Source of the DNA: Empedobacter stercoris
GTDB lineage: Bacteria > Bacteroidota > Bacteroidia > Flavobacteriales > Weeksellaceae
NCBI RefSeq assembly: GCF_020281205.1
Contig: NZ_JACXZC010000003.1
Location: 1-64,000 of the forward strand
Length of the DNA: 64,000 nucleotides
Direction: 5' to 3'
Of the stretch, positions 62,501 to 64,000 are shown piece after piece. The translations under genes and the position numbers were made by a program. Under the pieces are notes generated by a model, which had not been told where the DNA came from, made no database searches, and saw only the letters and a program-made list of their open reading frames with translations. Position 1 is the first letter of the stretch, and every line of letters begins with the position of its first letter.

Positions 62501-63229
62501 ATGAAATACTTACTATTGCTCTTTATTCCTTTCATGACTTTTGCTCAAGAAAAATTCAAGGTCGAATATGAAATTAGAAATTTTGTAACCATTTCAAATA
62601 CATCACCCGAAAAGGCAAAACAATTAGAAGAAGCTTATTCAAAACCTAAATTCTATGAATTATTTGTTGATAAAGATAAATGTTTATCCAAAGAACTTCA
62701 ACGAATTGATAATTCTCAGGGAAGTAGAATGACTATATTTACCGTTGAAGGAGATGTAGTTGACAAACAAACATATTTAGATTTTAATTCTAACGAAAAA
62801 ATCATTGAAAAAAGCGTTGATGGAAAAGCTTATTTGGTTAGTGATATAATCGAAAATAATGATTGGAAACTTACAAAAGAGATTAAAATTATTAATGGTT
62901 ATAAAGTAAGAAAAGCTATCTTAAACAACGATATTCATCTTGTAGAAGCTTGGTTTTCAAAGGATATTAAAAGTAAATGTGGACCTAATAAATATAATAA
63001 TTTACCAGGTTTAATTTTAGAAGTAAAATCTACAGTTATAGAAAAACCAACAACTTTTACAACGATAACACTAGAATCTATCAAACTTGACAATAAAATA
63101 TTAATTCAGAAACCGAGTAAAGGGGGTCAAATGAATGATGTGGAATTCAAAGTTTTTATCGGTGATTATTACAGAAAAATTGATGAAAAGTTTAAAGAAT
63201 CTCAAAAACAAGGTGTTGACAAAACTTAA
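62501..63229 (+). CDS. GLPGLI family protein, exported
   Basis: This secreted or periplasmic protein has 242 residues, with a signal peptide (MKYLLLLFIPFMTFAQ). The family-naming motif appears as YNNLPGLILEVKS at about residue 166, preceded by the usual conversion of an intermediate loop (KVRKAILNNDIHLVEAWFSKDIK...CGPNKY). GLPGLI proteins are restricted largely to Bacteroidetes, and their function is unknown. A truncated start of a similar protein may be present at 30238. A strong terminator follows. Confidence 0.85.
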   Translation: MKYLLLLFIPFMTFAQEKFKVEYEIRNFVTISNTSPEKAKQLEEAYSKPKFYELFVDKDKCLSKELQRIDNSQGSRMTIFTVEGDVVDKQTYLDFNSNEKIIEKSVDGKAYLVSDIIENNDWKLTKEIKIINGYKVRKAILNNDIHLVEAWFSKDIKSKCGPNKYNNLPGLILEVKSTVIEKPTTFTTITLESIKLDNKILIQKPSKGGQMNDVEFKVFIGDYYRKIDEKFKESQKQGVDKT

Positions 63230-63263
63230 AAAAACCTGCTCAATAGAGCAGGTTTTTTTATTA
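63229..63263. terminator. Bidirectional terminator between GLPGLI gene and rng
   Basis: AAAAAACCTGCTC pairs with GAGCAGGTTTTTT around AATA. Confidence 0.85.
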
Positions 63264-64000
63264 ATTTGATTCGTTGTAAAGTGTATTATGATCTTTATCC
63301 AAGAAGTTAAATTGTAAGTATTTGTACGCATCTCTTGGCACAATCTTAATCCACTTTTTATGCTTAAAAAACCATTTCATCTGAATGCTTGGCAATCCAT
63401 GTTGTAAATAAGCAGCTACGAAAGGATGCACATGCAATGACATCTTTCGTAAATCCTTATCTTTTCTGTCAAGGATATTCAAGAGCACTTGTTCAATTTT
63501 ATCAATTGTAACGATAGGTGCTTCTACTTCATTCGATTCTTGGTTCGGATTTTCTTCAGTCGTTATAAAATTCACCTCTGGGCGAACTCGTTGTCTTGTG
63601 ATCTGAATCAATCCAAATTTACTTGGTGGCAAAATCTTATGTTTTGCTTTTTCTTTCGACATTTCAGCTCTCAGATGCTCAAACAATTCTTTTTTATGTT
63701 CTGCATCAGTCATGTCTATAAAATCGACCACAACAATTCCTCCCATATCGCGTAAGCGTAACTGACGTGCAATTTCAGAAGCAGCAATTTTGTTTACGGC
63801 AAAAGCTGAATCTTCTTGATTTTTAGAGTTACGAGAAATATTTCCCGAGTTTACATCAATTACGTGTAACGCTTCTGTGTGTTCAATCACGAGGTAAGCA
63901 CCTTTAGATTGAGGAATAGTTACCGTTTTACCAAAAGCTTGTTTGATTTGTCTTTCGACATTAAACTTTTCGAAAATTGGAACAAAAGGATCTTCATATT
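63261..64000 (-). CDS. rng: Ribonuclease G/E family protein, C-terminal part
   Basis: The frame stays open to the right edge, so the start lies outside the window; about 246 C-terminal residues are visible. Beginning at the edge, YEDPFVPIFEKFNVERQIKQAFGKTVTIPQSKGAYLVIEHTEAL leads into the catalytic segment HVIDVNSGN and GGIVVVDFIDM, whose Asp residues bind the catalytic magnesium in RNase E/G. KFGLIQITRQRVRP is also diagnostic. The zinc-link CxxC motif of RNase E is not seen in the visible portion, and the protein ends without the long RNase E scaffold tail, so RNase G is preferred. Confidence 0.92.
   Translation of the reverse strand, partial: YEDPFVPIFEKFNVERQIKQAFGKTVTIPQSKGAYLVIEHTEALHVIDVNSGNISRNSKNQEDSAFAVNKIAASEIARQLRLRDMGGIVVVDFIDMTDAEHKKELFEHLRAEMSKEKAKHKILPPSKFGLIQITRQRVRPEVNFITTEENPNQESNEVEAPIVTIDKIEQVLLNILDRKDKDLRKMSLHVHPFVAAYLQHGLPSIQMKWFFKHKKWIKIVPRDAYKYLQFNFLDKDHNTLYNESN

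Overview
The window comes from an AT-rich (roughly one-third GC by eye) member of the Bacteroidota, almost certainly class Flavobacteriia and plausibly Weeksellaceae (Empedobacter/Chryseobacterium-like); the genus is a guess. Support: the gliding-motility lipoprotein gene gldH between ricT and a PBP1A gene, the CBS-nadK-DUF6089-uppS-bamA-ompH-ompH cluster, a mevalonate-type GHMP kinase with a UbiA prenyltransferase, GLPGLI, DUF4292 and DUF4254 families, S9 dipeptidyl peptidases, and many TAnnTTTG -7 promoter boxes. Most of the window is core chromosome. Only the left edge and a few small loci look accessory.

Layout. 1-1.4 kb: a truncated tyrosine integrase gene downstream of the tmRNA gene ssrA, with a repeat-rich spacer between them. 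1.4-5.9 kb: aldehyde dehydrogenase plus DUF779, gltX, and a metallo-beta-lactamase-fold hydrolase. 6-10.7 kb: ricT-gldH-PBP1A. 10.8-14.7 kb: metG, then gpsA with two small genes. 14.8-21.2 kb: flippase, dut, sugar nucleotidyltransferase, DUF4292 lipoprotein, EnvC-like M23 protein, an unlisted small tatA, and a DUF4254 gene; a cell-envelope block. 21.2-29.7 kb: an M1 and two S9 peptidases, an ArsC-like protein and the pseudouridine synthase RluF. 29.7-30.3 kb: a decayed patch with one probable frameshift and a stub of a GLPGLI-like gene. 30.3-37.5 kb: siderophore-interacting protein, tyrosine phosphatase, a His-rich metal P-type ATPase with a Fur-family regulator, a Tat-exported glycosylasparaginase, cutC and holB. 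37.5-40.3 kb: a tiny heptad-repeat lipoprotein, serS and rfbD. 40.3-47.3 kb: the minus-strand outer-membrane biogenesis cluster. 47.5-50.4 kb: mevalonate kinase-like protein, UbiA and RluB-like protein. 50.4-57.5 kb: TonB-type outer-membrane protein, methylmalonyl-CoA mutase large subunit, and a divergent MenE-like protein without its catalytic motifs. 57.7-64 kb: era, universal stress protein, DUF445 protein, ecotin, tRNA-Asn, DUF2459 protein, GLPGLI protein and the C-terminal part of RNase G.

No CRISPR array, complete mobile element or obvious new multi-gene system is visible. The most unusual items are the MenE-like apparent pseudoenzyme (56157-57200), the AVVDSAA-repeat lipoprotein (37550-37768), the degenerate LytM protein carrying a tandem W/Y repeat (18592-20259), and several genes whose -7 box lies only 4-5 nt before ATG, which predicts leaderless mRNAs.
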